64,000 bases of DNA from assembly GCA_021628825.1 (NCBI GenBank), contig JAJXRY010000002.1:248001-312000 (forward strand), in the 5' to 3' direction. The stretch comes from Lachnospiraceae bacterium. Its GTDB lineage: Bacteria > Bacillota > Clostridia > Lachnospirales > Lachnospiraceae. The notes beneath the pieces are model-generated. The model was not told the DNA's origin. It worked only from the letters and a program-made list of their open reading frames with translations, and did no database searches. Made by a program: the position numbers and the translations under genes. How positions within the stretch are numbered: position 1 is the stretch's first letter; each line of letters starts with the position of its first letter. Below, piece after piece: positions 8,986 through 18,661 of this stretch.

Positions 8986-9500
8986 TTACTCATCATCCCC
9001 TACTGCCATTTTCAAAGCAGCTTCTTCTTCTTTGCCAAGATCAATCATAGCCTTACCATTGATGATCTCTTTTGTGTACGTGTAACATCCCTCTGTACTA
9101 TGGACAGAGTTTAATATGAAACCACTATTCTCTTCATCCAGCATACATAAACAAAAACTTAACTTACCACCCATTTGCTGAAAAGCGTCGTATTTTACAA
9201 TACCAACCTTCTGAATCGTGGATTCCAGTTTCTTATATAATGTCCGGATATCTTTCTTATTCTTATCAATGGATGCCTTGAAAAATGTATTATCCTCGAA
9301 CAGTCCTACAATTTCATCTTCCAGACTCTTCGCATCTTTTTCCCTTCATAAATTTCTGATACTTCTTATTCAATTTACGAATAGCACACATATTAATAAT
9401 ATTAAGAACCAGCGATATTAACAAAATGACTGCAAGAACCAGAATAATAATTCCAAGCTCTGCATTGCCCATACCAATCGTTGCAAAAAAACGCGTTCAT
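8986..9500 (-). CDS. DUF4446 family membrane-anchored protein
   Basis: The clean C-terminal frame reads GGKLSFCLCMLDEENSGFIL, then NSVHSTEGCYTYTKEI, then LGKEEEAALKMA, which is diagnostic of DUF4446. The upstream part, recovered by corrections near 9340 and 9485, gives one N-terminal membrane helix (AELGIIILVLAVILLISLVL) and a Lys/Glu-rich coiled coil. Its function is unknown, but the gene is commonly found just downstream of parB in Lachnospiraceae, as here. The ATG at 9500 is preferred over the internal ATG at 9472. Confidence 0.75.
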
Positions 9501-9541
9501 ATTCTTAAGTACCTTTCTTGTTACATAACCCTTTCTTTTCC

Positions 9542-10448
9542 CTATCTGGAAAGTAAATCCATAATTTTTTCCAGATCTTCATGGCTGTAAAATTCAATTT
9601 CAATCTTACCGGCACCATTACCTTTTGAAGTAATGGCAACCTTCGTAGATAATTTCTGTTTCAAATTTTCTTCAATATCCTGATAGATTGCTTCCAGACT
9701 CTTATCAACAGGATTTGTCTTCTTAACCTTTGCAGGTTTGTTCAGATTCTTTACCAGCTTTTCAACATCACGTACACTCAGCTTTTCATCAAAAATCTGC
9801 TGCGCAATTGCATACTGCTGCTGCGGATCTTCAATACTAATTAATGCTCTGGCATGTCCTGTACTGATTAAATCATCAATAATCATCTGCTGCACATCAT
9901 CACAAAGCTTCAACAGACGCATGGAATTAGTTACTGCTGTTCTGCTTTTCGATACTCTTTCTGCAACTTCATCCTGCTTTAAATTGAACTCTGTCAACAG
10001 ACGCTTATAAGCTAACGCTTCTTCAATGGGATTTAAGTCTTCTCTCTGAATATTTTTCAATCAAAAGAAATCTCTACAATTTCTTGCTCTGAATAATTCC
10101 GGATAATAACAGGAACCTCTTTTTAAACCTGCTTTCTTAGATGCACGCCATCTACGTTCACCGGCAATAATCTCATAATAGGTCTTGCGATCCTGAACAA
10201 GAATCGGCTGTAATAATCCATATTGCTTAATAGATTCTGCCAGTTCTTCCAAAGCATCTTCATCAAAATTCTTACGAGGCTGTTCACGATTCGGTTCCAC
10301 TTTTGTAATATTTACAATCGTAACAGGACCTTCTTCATGAGCTGCTTCGTTAGCACCGGGTTTTTGCCGCTACTTTTTTTGTTTCATCTTCCAACTTATT
10401 TGGAATTAAACTATCTAACCCTTTTCCCAATCCACGTTTTGCTGCCAT
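9542..10448 (-). CDS. parB: Chromosome-partitioning protein ParB/Spo0J
   Basis: Binds parS sites, spreads as a CTP-dependent clamp and helps segregate the origin. The N-terminus reconstructs as MAAKRGLGKGLDSLIPNK. The ParB/Srx-type domain shows NREQPRKNFDEDALEELAES, then QPILVQDRKTYYEIIAGERR (GERRWRA is the CTP-binding motif). The helix-turn-helix includes LKQDEVAERVSKSRTAVTNS. Breaks lie at about 10055-10125 and 10360-10375. The ATG at 10448 has a GGAGG ribosome-binding site that overlaps the end of soj. Its target sites lie upstream at 11444 and 11494. Confidence 0.93.
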
Positions 10449-10449
10449 A

Positions 10450-11215
10450 TTATTTTCCTCCATTAATTACTTCTTCTGCTAATTGCATATATGCTTCTGC
10501 TCCTGCAGATTTTTGGATCATAAGCATTAATTGGCATTCCGTAACTTGGAGCTTCCGCCAATCGAATATTTCTCGGTATTAATGTCTGGAATACTTTCTG
10601 ACTTAAATTACTCTTAACATTTTCAACAACCTGCATAGAAAGATTGGTTCTTGAATCATACATAGTGAATACAACACCTTCAATATCCAGATCCGGATTC
10701 AATCTTTCCTTTACCAGATTAATTGTATGTATTAACTGACTTAATCCCTCCAACGCATAATACTCACACTGAATTGGAACTAAAACCGTATCTGCTGTTG
10801 TCATCGCATTAATTGTCAACATACTTAAAGAAGGAGGACAATCAATGATAATATAATCATAGCTATCTTTGATCCACTCTACTTCTCTCTTTAAAATATA
10901 TTCCTTACGATCTACACCAATCAGTTCAATCTCTGCAGCAGCCAGATTTACATTAGAAGGAATAATGGACACACCATCTATTACATCATTGAGAATACAT
11001 TCCTTGATGGAACATTCACTCAGCATCAATTCATAAACTGTGTTATCCAGATCATTCTTCTCTACGCCAAATCCGCTGGTTGTATTTCCCTGCGGATCTG
11101 TATCAATTACTAAAACTTTTTTTCCCTTTGCTGCTAATGATGCAGATAAATTAATGGAGGTAGTTGTCTTTCCTACTCCACCTTTCTGATTAGCAATCGC
11201 AATCGTTTTTCCCAT
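10450..11215 (-). CDS. soj: Chromosome-partitioning ATPase ParA/Soj
   Basis: A deviant-Walker ParA ATPase that works with ParB in origin segregation and DnaA regulation. The Walker A motif KGGVGKTT is near residue 12, the A' motif VLVIDTDPQGNTTSGF near 38, and Walker B is YIIIDCPPSLS. The start MGKTIAIANQKGG at 11215 matches the family; an in-frame ATG at 11227 has the ribosome-binding site too close. The C-terminus is shifted at about 10512, and correcting it gives AEAYMQLAEEVI and a stop at 10450, two bases before parB. The two genes are clearly one operon. Confidence 0.93.
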
Positions 11216-11443
11216 TCGTTTTGCCATTTCCTTTCTTATCACAGTGCATTATTGATTATATCACTTCTGAAAGTGATATTCTAGGATTTTTTTACTTACA
11301 AAAAAATAAACTTGTAGTTCTATTTTTCCTGCTACTACAACATCTAGTGCCCTATTTTTAAAGTATTTTTCTTTAAATCTAATGTTTCACGCTTTCTATA
11401 TTTTCGATGTTTCACGGATTAGCTACAAGATTTAGGGGCTATG

Positions 11444-11459
11444 TGTTTCACGTGAAACA
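11444..11459. promoter_or_regulatory. parS site 1 (perfect)
   Basis: TGTTTCACGTGAAACA is the exact 16-bp consensus bound by ParB/Spo0J. It lies upstream of soj, within 1 kb of the gene encoding its binding protein. Confidence 0.95.
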
Positions 11460-11493
11460 TTATCTTGTGACTACGTTTTACAATAACGTTTCA

Positions 11494-11509
11494 TGTTTCA
11501 CGTGAAACA
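11494..11509. promoter_or_regulatory. parS site 2 (perfect)
   Basis: A second exact TGTTTCACGTGAAACA, 50 bp (about five helical turns) from the first, in the same AT-rich region. Paired sites at this spacing lie on the same face of the helix. Confidence 0.95.
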
Positions 11510-11734
11510 TATCACTTACATTTTAATACAAAATCATTCCAAAATGCAGTATAAATAATGAATTTATATATAAATAAATCGTCTTAAAAAAATTAAGTAA
11601 TTAGTAAGTGAGCAACTATAAAAGGCATTTCCTTTTCCTATGCCCATCATAGAAAATAGAAAGTTATAGCATACAAATTATATGGAAAAACTAATACTAA
11701 TTGCAATAAGCAAATATTTTTGTAACGCTTCAAT

Positions 11735-11951
11735 ATCAGACATAAAACCATCCATACTCGTTATCCAGAAACAAGATATTCTAAGAGCAACCATTTAAAT
11801 TATTAATCACGGACGCAGACGACCCAACGAACCGTCCAGATTCGATTGTGTCTCGTTCAGCCGTCCATGGCTAAACGCTGCTAATAAAGAAGGTTACTCT
11901 AAGAATATCAAAATTTCTTCCAAAGGAGTATGGATAGGTTTACGATCTGAT
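11735..11951. repeat. 217-nt long imperfect inverted repeat, candidate structured RNA
   Basis: The outer arms pair ATCAGA (11735) with TCTGAT (to 11951) and CCATACTCG with GGAGTATGG. The inner arms pair GATATTCTAAGAGCAACC with GGTTACTCTAAGAATATC, with few mismatches. Between them are unpaired stretches of about 14-15 nt on each side, forming a bubble. The centre is G+C-rich with further short pairings (GGACG/CGTCC, AACGA/TCGTT). The long rod with a central bubble recalls the 6S RNA architecture, but no conserved 6S sequence was confirmed. It could also be a non-autonomous mobile element. Confidence 0.55.
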
Positions 11952-12132
11952 TTTAATATACTTTTTCAATTATAATTTTTATAGAATAAACAGTTACAAA
12001 TACAAGTAAGTTATATATAATAGATAATAATAGATTTTTTTAAATTAGATGACTAGTAAATAAAGTACACTAACGAACATCAAATTACTTAAAAATAAAT
12101 ACTATATAATAAACTAATGAGGTAAAAAGAAC

Positions 12133-12646
12133 ATGAGAAGAAAAAGACAGAGAAATAAGTTCCAGAGAAGAAATTATAAAAATTATCCAGAAAGAAGGAA
12201 TATGTCGGTTAGCCATAAAGGATGAACCATACCCTTATATTGTTCCTATGAATTATGGAATTGAAATTGATGGTGAACAGATCAATCTATATTTTCATAG
12301 TGCAATGGAGGGAAGAAAAATTGATTTAATAAAAAGATAATAAAGTATGTTTTTGAGATAGATCGAAATCAAGGACTTGTATATGATACTGAAAAAGGAC
12401 TCCTGCTCTATGCTTTATGGATGTGTTATCGGAAATGGTGAAATTATATTTTTTTGAATGGAGATGAAAAAAATCAAAAGCACTTCGCCTGATATTACAA
12501 CATCATGGAAGGGGTGAAGATTTTTCCAATCAGTGAGGCTATGGTAGAAAGAACGATTTGTTTTTAAATTAGTAGTGAATGAAGTTACTGGTAAAAAAAG
12601 CATTAAAAAAATTCTCTCGATATTTAATTTGTTTCACGTGAAATAA
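12133..12646 (+). pseudogene. NimA-like pyridoxamine 5'-phosphate oxidase family protein, frame-broken
   Basis: Piecing together short frames gives RLAIKDEPYPYIVPMNYGIE, then NLYFHSAMEGRKIDLI, then KVCFEIDRNQGLVYDTEK, then SMLYGCVIGNGEIIFL, the fold of the FMN-binding split-barrel/5-nitroimidazole-reductase family. The ATG at 12133 has GAGG upstream. At least six breaks occur (about 12141, 12331, 12352, 12392, 12448, 12520), more per kilobase than in neighbouring essential genes. Some may be real decay, but sequencing error cannot be excluded. The 3' end overlaps a degenerate parS site. Confidence 0.6.
12630..12645. promoter_or_regulatory. Degenerate parS site 3
   Basis: TGTTTCACGTGAAATA matches 14 or 15 of 16 bases of the parS consensus, depending on how the last bases are aligned. 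It sits at the very end of the nimA-like reading frame, about 1.1 kb from the perfect pair. Confidence 0.7.
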
Positions 12647-12744
12647 ATTAATACTTATAAATACAAAGTAACCTGTTTTAAAAATTTAAAATATGGAGAT
12701 AAATTTGCCAACCTTTTTTTAAAAAAACCTCCGCACTATATTAG

Positions 12745-12758
12745 TAAGAACGTTCTTA
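12745..12758. promoter_or_regulatory. 14-bp perfect palindrome upstream of the sigma-factor fragment
   Basis: TAAGAACGTTCTTA is a perfect palindrome 16 bp before the ATG of the sigma-like gene, just upstream of its GAGGGA ribosome-binding site. A role as an operator is inferred from position. It lacks the spacing of a Gram-positive LexA box. Confidence 0.4.
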
Positions 12759-12774
12759 AAAGTGAGGGAAAGCA

Positions 12775-13128
12775 ATGGATAAACAAAAGGCTGACGAACT
12801 TATATTTTCATACGTAAGAAAGATATTCGGATTTGCAATGTCGAAGCTTTCTAAAAATCGACGAGGCAGAAGAACTTGCGGCAGAAATAACCTTTCAGGT
12901 ATACTCATCTATATTAAAGCAGGATAAAATTGAAAATCCCTGACGGTTACATATTCCGCATCGCACAAAAATGTTTATTCAAAACAAATTGATAAAATGT
13001 ATAAACAAATCGGCAGCATGGTCGCTTAAAACAAGAGTGATGGAACATCTGCTTAATATGGGTGTTCTGAAACAGCTAACAGAGGAGCAGGCAAATGGGC
13101 TTTGCACTATTCTGTTTATGAATGAATA
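12775..13128 (+). pseudogene. Truncated ECF-type sigma factor (region 2 only) with unrelated tail
   Basis: After correcting short runs at about 12854, 12931 and 12973 the frame reads MDKQKADELIFSYVRKIFGF, then SKIDEAEELAAEITFQVYSS, then DGYIFRIAQNVYSK. This is sigma region 2, including the DEAEELAAE core-binding/-10 segment. Region 4, needed for -35 recognition, is missing. The rest is a different sequence ending MEHLLNMGVLKQLTEEQANG and a stop at 13128, not recognised. The gene has a good ribosome-binding site and its own terminator. Most likely a deletion-derived remnant. Confidence 0.5.
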
Positions 13129-13140
13129 AAAATATTAAAA

Positions 13141-13180
13141 ATAGACGATATATTAATTATAGTATATCGTCTATTTTTTT
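13141..13180 (+). terminator. Intrinsic terminator
   Basis: ATAGACGATATA pairs with TATATCGTCTAT around a 10-nt loop and is followed by T7. It ends the plus-strand sigma-like transcription unit. Confidence 0.85.
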
Positions 13181-13262
13181 AACATATATTCAATTTAACA
13201 TCAATACTCAAAAAAATGATCCACTGGATCATTTTTCTCATATGCATGGCAACTCAAAAACA

Positions 13263-13923
13263 TCACTTAAAAATTAAAACAGTTTTTACAATATTATTCC
13301 GGATTGCAAAGACAGCCGCCTGGGTACGATCGGAAACATCAATCTTCTTAAAAAAATATTGGAAATATGATTCTTAACCGTGCGCTCACTGATATTCAAA
13401 TTCATGGCAATTTCTTTGTTAAACATACCTCCGGAAATCTGTGTCAGAATTTCCAGCTCACGTTTCGTTAAAGCAGCAATCTTCTCCTTATCAATATCAC
13501 GGTTTACCAACCTGGAATTCAAAGAAGGAATCAGACTTGGCTGAATATAAGAATCACCTTCCATTACAGACTGAATTGCTTTCTTCAATTCCTCCGATCC
13601 GGAATCCTTCAGAATATAACCATTTGCTCCGATATCAACAGCCTGAACAAGATATTCTACTTCACTATGTACGGTCAGCATTAAAACCTTAACAGGAATA
13701 TTTTTCTTTTTAATTTCTTCCAGAACTTCAATTCCATTTACATTCGGCATGTTAATATCAAGTAATAAAATATCAGGAAGAACATGCTGTAACTTTTTCC
13801 AGACATTCTGCTCCATCACCGGCCTGTTCGATCACTTCAATCGAACCATCAAATTCCAATAACTGTTTAATTCCTTCTCTAATTAAAGCGTGGTCATCAA
13901 CCAACATTACTTTTTGTGCTCAT
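13263..13923 (-). CDS. NarL/DegU-family response regulator
   Basis: The receiver domain begins MSTKVMLVDDHALIREGIKQ after correction at 13911-13915. Its phosphoacceptor Asp is in PDILLLDINMPNVNG, followed by LMLTVHSE and GYILKDS. The C-terminal LuxR-type helix-turn-helix is LTKRELEILTQISGGMFNKE with NISERTVKNHI. Breaks are at about 13797 and 13349. The C-terminus reconstructs as RTQAAVFAIRNNIVKTVLIF. A GAGGGAG ribosome-binding site precedes the ATG at 13923. It follows its partner kinase by about 20 nt, an arrangement like DegS-DegU or LiaSR. Confidence 0.85.
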
Positions 13924-13943
13924 AAAATTCTCCCTCTTTTATC

Positions 13944-14924
13944 TTATTCATCTGCAGCAATTTCAATTTTTAATTTCTGTTCCCTTATTTAGAACAGAAT
14001 CAATCTGAAATACTGCATGAATAATCTTTGCTCTTTCCTGCATCATAGATATGCCAAAATGATTTTCCTTTTTATTACCATATTCGAAACCAATTCCATA
14101 ATCTTTAATGGTAACAAATAAATGCTGATCCTTATTCTTTACTGTCAGTTCAATTCGATCTGATTTGGAATGAATAATGGAATTCTGTATAGCCTCCTGA
14201 ATCATGCGGAATAAAACCAGCAGACTATATTCAGAAATCTTTGTAGAAACCTCATCTACATCTGTTATAAATAAAATATCCGGATTAGATTCCTTTACAT
14301 TCTGAATAAAGTCATTAAGGCATTTGTCAAATCCTAAATCATTAAAATGACATGGGACGGAGATTAAAAAAATGACCATCCGCATTTCATCAATAATTCC
14401 TCTTAAATTCTTTTGAACAGGTTTCTAATTCCAATTTTGCCTGAATTGGGTCTTTATCAATATATAAAGAACATAATTCAATTTCATGAATCAAATGAGC
14501 CAGATTCTGAACTGTGGTATCATGGAGTTCCCGTGCAATCCGCTGACGATCCATTTCCTGAATATCCAGTAATGCACTGGACAACTCATTGCGATGTGCC
14601 TCCTGATCTTTAAAAATCTTTAACTCCTCGATTTTCTTTGACAGTTCTTCAATCTGACTTGCATTCTTTTTCATTTTTCCTGAGTTAAATGATCGATCTT
14701 ATCTTTTGCAGATAAAATTTCGTTTTTTTATAAATGTCCTCCGTATTACGTGGAGAAAAAAATATTTCATATCTGCATCTGTTTCCATCAATGACTTTAA
14801 AAAGCGTTTCTGTTTCCTGAATTTCTTCCTGATTCTTTATTACAAGACGATTTAATTAATTTCTCATTTTTTCCAAAATATCATAATATCTGTCATCTAT
14901 AACAGAATTCTCATTTGTGTCCAT
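13944..14924 (-). CDS. DegS-like cytoplasmic sensor histidine kinase
   Basis: A HisKA_3-type kinase. The phosphoacceptor His lies in RQRIARELHDTTVQNLAHLI, preceded by a long coiled-coil N-terminal region with no membrane helix, as in DegS. The ATP-binding region has MIQEAIQNSIIHS (N box) and KDYGIGFEYGNK (G1 box), then HFGISMMQERA. Breaks fall at about 14367-14402, 14675, 14728, 14860 and 13970. The ATG at 14924 starts MDTNENSVIDDRYYDI. It would phosphorylate the adjacent regulator; the signal is unknown. Confidence 0.8.
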
Positions 14925-15050
14925 CATCTTCTCCCTTTGATTTCTGCCAAAACAAAGATGTCAAACCTAGTATATGTATGATTTAATACAATAAAACTAT
15001 ACTTACATATATCATATACTAAAAAAACATTTTTTTAGGAAAGTAAAAAA

Positions 15051-15790
15051 TCACATAATTGGTTCCTTGGAAGGTAACCCGGCTTTCCTTGGATATTTCT
15101 TCGGTGTGATATCTACCTTTTCAATTATAAACAAATTTCTGTAAATATCCGACTTTGGCAAGTGAAATTCTACCTGATTTTTTTATAATTACCACCCAGA
15201 ACCTGAATGGCCTTTCTGGCCTGCTCATACTCTTCCGTTATTTTTTTCAGATTTATAAGAAATAAAATAACCCTTCTTCTTCACAAAAGGAAGACAATAT
15301 TCCGATAAAGTAGCGAGATTTGCAACCGCACGTGATACACAAAAAAATCATACTGTTCCCTGTATTCCTTTTGCTGTGCCAGATCCTCAGCTCTTCCATG
15401 AACTGCCGAGATATTCTTTAAAGACAAGTCAAGAATCACATGATTCAAAAAAACTTTACTCTCTTATTTAAAGAATCCAGTAAAGTAATCTTCAGATCAG
15501 GAAAAAAACAATTTTTTTAATGGAATACCGGGAATACCAGCCCCGGTTCCTACATCAATTAAAGAATACTCCTTTTTGTGCAAGATCCGAACAGCCTGAA
15601 TCAATGAAACACTGTCTACAAAATGTTTCAAAAATCACTTCATCCATTTCTGTAATTGCAGTTAGGTTCATAAAAGAATTTCCATTCAATCATCAATTCA
15701 TAATAAATCTGAAATTGATGAAACTGCTCGTTCGTTAAAGTAATGTGAAACTCTTTTTAAAGAATCTGTCAATAAATCCCAGTTGTCCAT
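15051..15790 (-). CDS. rsmG: 16S rRNA (guanine-N7)-methyltransferase RsmG
   Basis: Methylates G527 of 16S rRNA using S-adenosylmethionine. It is so heavily broken that no long frame survives, but pieces align in order: DNWDLLTDSLKRVSHYF, MIEWN then FMNLTAITEMDEV, the SAM-binding motif SLIDVGTGAGIPGIPLK, LLDSLNKRVKFLNHV, VSRAVANLATLSEYCLP and KKYPRKAGLPSKEPIM at the end. The reconstructed length is about 240 residues, normal for the family. It lies just downstream of mnmG, its standard place. Confidence 0.88.
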
Positions 15791-15896
15791 AAATTATCCT
15801 ATCTGCCATTTTTCTCTGGCTGCATCCATAAACAAACTATATTAGGATAATAATATACCACATTTTTTTACAAAATGCGCTACTAAATTTATCAAA

Positions 15897-17841
15897 TTAT
15901 GATAAATTATCCGGATGATGATATTTCCACTGTTCCAGATAAACGACCAGAACCGAAATATCTGCAGGGGAAACACCAGAAATCCGAGATGCCTGTCCTA
16001 CCGAAACAGGTTTTAAAGCTTTCAGCTTCTGTCTTGCTTCAAGACGCAGACTTTCAATATCATCATAATTAATTTCCGATGGGATTTTTTTCTTCTCCAT
16101 CTTTTTAAACTGTTCTACCTGGCGAAGCTGCCGTTCAATATATCCCTCATACTTAATTTCAATCTCTACCTGTTCGATCACATCTGCTGGAAGATCCTTC
16201 CGGTCCGGATCAATCTCTGCCAGAATTTCATAACTTAATTCCGGACGGCACATCAACTCTGCAAGAGAGACACCTGTCTTTAAGGTTGCACTGTTATGAC
16301 TTTCAAAGAATTCCTGATTTTTTTCTTAGAGGCACCAATCAATACATTCTTCAACCGGTTAATTTCCTGTTCAATCAAGGATTTCTTCGTTAAAAGTGCC
16401 TGGTACTGTTCTTCTGTAATTAATCCGATTTCATAACCCTTTTCCCGTAAACGGAGATCGGCATTGTCCTGTCTTAACAACAGGCGGTATTCTGCACGAG
16501 AGGTCATCATACGATAAGGTTCCCTGTTTTCTTTTGTTACCAGATCATCAATCAAAACTCCGATATAAGCTTCCGAACGATCCAAAATCAAAGGATCCTT
16601 CTTTAAAATATATCTTGCTGCATTCACACCGGCTACAAATCCCTGCACTGCTGCTTCTTCATAACCGCTGCTTCCGTTAAACTGTCCACCACTATATAAA
16701 CCTTCTACTGCTTTAAATCCAAGAGAAGGATAAAGCTGGTTCGGATTGATGCAGTCATATTCAATCGCATAGGCATTCCGGACCATCTTACAATGCTCCA
16801 ATCCGGGAACTGTCTGGTACATGGCAAGCTGCACATCCTCCGGAAGAGAAGAAGACATTCCACCAACATACATCTCATTCGTATGAAGTCCTTCCGGCTC
16901 AATAAATACCTGATGCCGTTCCTTATCTGCAAACTTAACCACTTTATCTTCAATGGAAGGACAATATCTCGGCCCCGTACCTTCAATAATTCCGGCATAA
17001 ATCGGAGAGCGATCCAGATTAGCACGGATAATTTCATGGGTCTTTTCATTTGTATAAGTTAGGTAGCAGGAAACCTGATCAATCTGTACATCCTCCGGAT
17101 TCGTGGAAAAAGAAAACGGAACAACTCTTTCATCACCGAACTGCTCATCCATCTTACTGAAATCCAGAGAACGCTTATCCATTCTCGCCGGAGTTCCTGT
17201 TTTGAAACGACGCATCTCAATACCCATTTCTTTTAAAGAATCCGTAAGATAGTTGGCTGCCTGCAAGCCATTCGGTCCGGTATAAGTAATTGCTTCTCCA
17301 CATAAGCATCTTGCTTTCAGATAAGTACCGGTACACAATACAACTGCTCTGCATTCGTAAACAGCACCGGTAAAGGTCTGAACACCAATGATCTTTTTGG
17401 AATAACCATTCGGATCTGCATTCGGTACTTCTTCCCATAACAGGTTACAAACCTCTGCCTGCTTAATGGTCAAATGATCTTGATTTTCAAGTACCTTGCG
17501 CATAGAACGGGAATACTCTGCTTTATCTGCCTGTGCGCGGAGTGAATGAACGGCAGGACCCTTGGATATGTTTAGCATCTTGGACTGGATAAAGGTTTTA
17601 TCAATATTTTTACCCATTTCTCCACCGAGAGCATCCAGTTCCCTTACCAGATGACCTTTGGAAGATCCTCCTACATTCGGGTTACAGGGCATCAATGCAA
17701 TACTGTCCACACTCACTGTAAAAATAACAGTCTCAAGTCCCAGTCTTGCACAGGCCAGTGCAGCTTCACATCCGGCATGTCCCGCACCAACAACACAAAC
17801 ATCTACTTTTTTTCACGAATGGTATTCTTATTGGTAATCAT
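15897..17841 (-). CDS. mnmG: tRNA uridine-5-carboxymethylaminomethyl modification enzyme MnmG/GidA
   Basis: The FAD-binding partner of MnmE in modifying wobble uridine 34 of tRNAs. The N-terminal dinucleotide-binding motif GAGHAGCEAALACARLG lies just after the start, once the A-run at 17807-17813 is corrected. The family signatures CNPNVGGSSKGHLVRE, YCPSIEDKVVKFADK and GGQFNGSSGYEEAAVQG are all in the clean frame. A break at about 16315-16325 separates the C-terminal helical domain (ESLRLEARQKLKALKPVSVG), which contacts MnmE and tRNA. About 640 residues. The ATG is at 17841. Confidence 0.94.
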
Positions 17842-17884
17842 GAAATTTATTTCACCTCAACATTATCGTAATGTTCACTTCTTT

Positions 17885-18553
17885 TTATTCACAGGCTTCG
17901 CCCATTTTTACTGCATTGGTAATAATTCTCTGAATCTGTGGATGATAATAAATCGGATATTCTTCATGTCCCGGCTGGAAATAGAAGATCTTACCCCATC
18001 CACGGGTAAAAGTACATCCGCTCCGGAATACTTCTTCATTTGAGAACCATCCTAAAAATACTACATCATCCGGCTTCGGAATATCAAAGTATTCTCCATA
18101 CATTTCTTCTTTTTCCAAAATAATCGGTTCGGTAATACCTTCGGCGATCGGATGGGAAGGAGCTACACAGACAAGCTTTTCTCTTTCTCCATGCTTCCAT
18201 CTCACGCACATACTCGTTCCAAGTAATGCTTTCATTGGATTGGAAAAATGAGCAGAATGTAATGCAATCAATCCCATTCCATCTAAAACGTGCTGTTTTA
18301 CTCTCTGGACATTCTCTTCGGTTACCTCATCATGTGCCTGATGTCCCCACCAGATCAATACATCTGTATCATTCAAAATTTCTTCCGACAATCCCTGATC
18401 CTCCATCCGCAAAGTTACACAACGAACCTGAATCTCCGGATCCTTTTCCAAAAACTCACGAATACACTCATGAATTCCATTCGGATAAACCTTTGCCACG
18501 TGTTCATATTGAAGTTCTTCCAGGTACTCATTCCATACCGTTACCTTAATCAT
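17885..18553 (-). CDS. ThuA-like domain protein
   Basis: An intact 222-residue frame with a glutamine-amidotransferase-like ThuA fold. It begins MIKVTVWNEYLEELQYEHVA and has DTDVLIWWGHQAHDEV, GLIALHSAHFSNPMKALLG and GWGKIFYFQPGHEEYPIYYH. ThuA is linked to trehalose and other disaccharide use in rhizobia, but the reaction is not settled. It lies between mnmG and a sugar-isomerase-like gene on the same strand, suggesting the two form a small sugar-catabolic unit inserted into the mnmE-mnmG cluster. Confidence 0.85.
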   Translation of the reverse strand: MIKVTVWNEYLEELQYEHVAKVYPNGIHECIREFLEKDPEIQVRCVTLRMEDQGLSEEILNDTDVLIWWGHQAHDEVTEENVQRVKQHVLDGMGLIALHSAHFSNPMKALLGTSMCVRWKHGEREKLVCVAPSHPIAEGITEPIILEKEEMYGEYFDIPKPDDVVFLGWFSNEEVFRSGCTFTRGWGKIFYFQPGHEEYPIYYHPQIQRIITNAVKMGEACE

Positions 18554-18572
18554 TAAAATAACCTCCCTTTTT

Positions 18573-18635
18573 ATAACTATCCAGAACCATGCAAAAATTA
18601 CTTTCTGAAAAATTTTTTTAAAGCTGAATAGTTAC
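18573..18635. repeat. Short palindromic element, copy A
   Basis: ATAACTATCCAG (18573-18584) and CTGAATAGTTAC (18624-18635) are inverted with 10 of 12 matches. The element fills most of the gap between the ThuA gene and the isomerase gene. Confidence 0.55.
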
Positions 18636-18661
18636 TATCATTTATATAAAAAAATTACTCA

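Larger units (their letters stand above)
11228..12132. other. Gene-free AT-rich region between soj and the nimA-like gene
   Basis: No protein-coding frame with family resemblance was seen in either strand. It contains the two perfect parS sites, additional half-site-like TGTTTCACG at about 11408, and the long inverted repeat at 11735-11951. That repeat's centre (11810-11880) is much richer in G+C than its surroundings. A TATAAT at about 12104 may serve the nimA-like gene. Confidence 0.6.

Noticed and set aside
12745..12758. TAAGAACGTTCTTA as a LexA (SOS) box
   Set aside because: The Gram-positive LexA consensus needs four bases between GAAC and GTTC; here they abut. Kept only as an unassigned palindrome.
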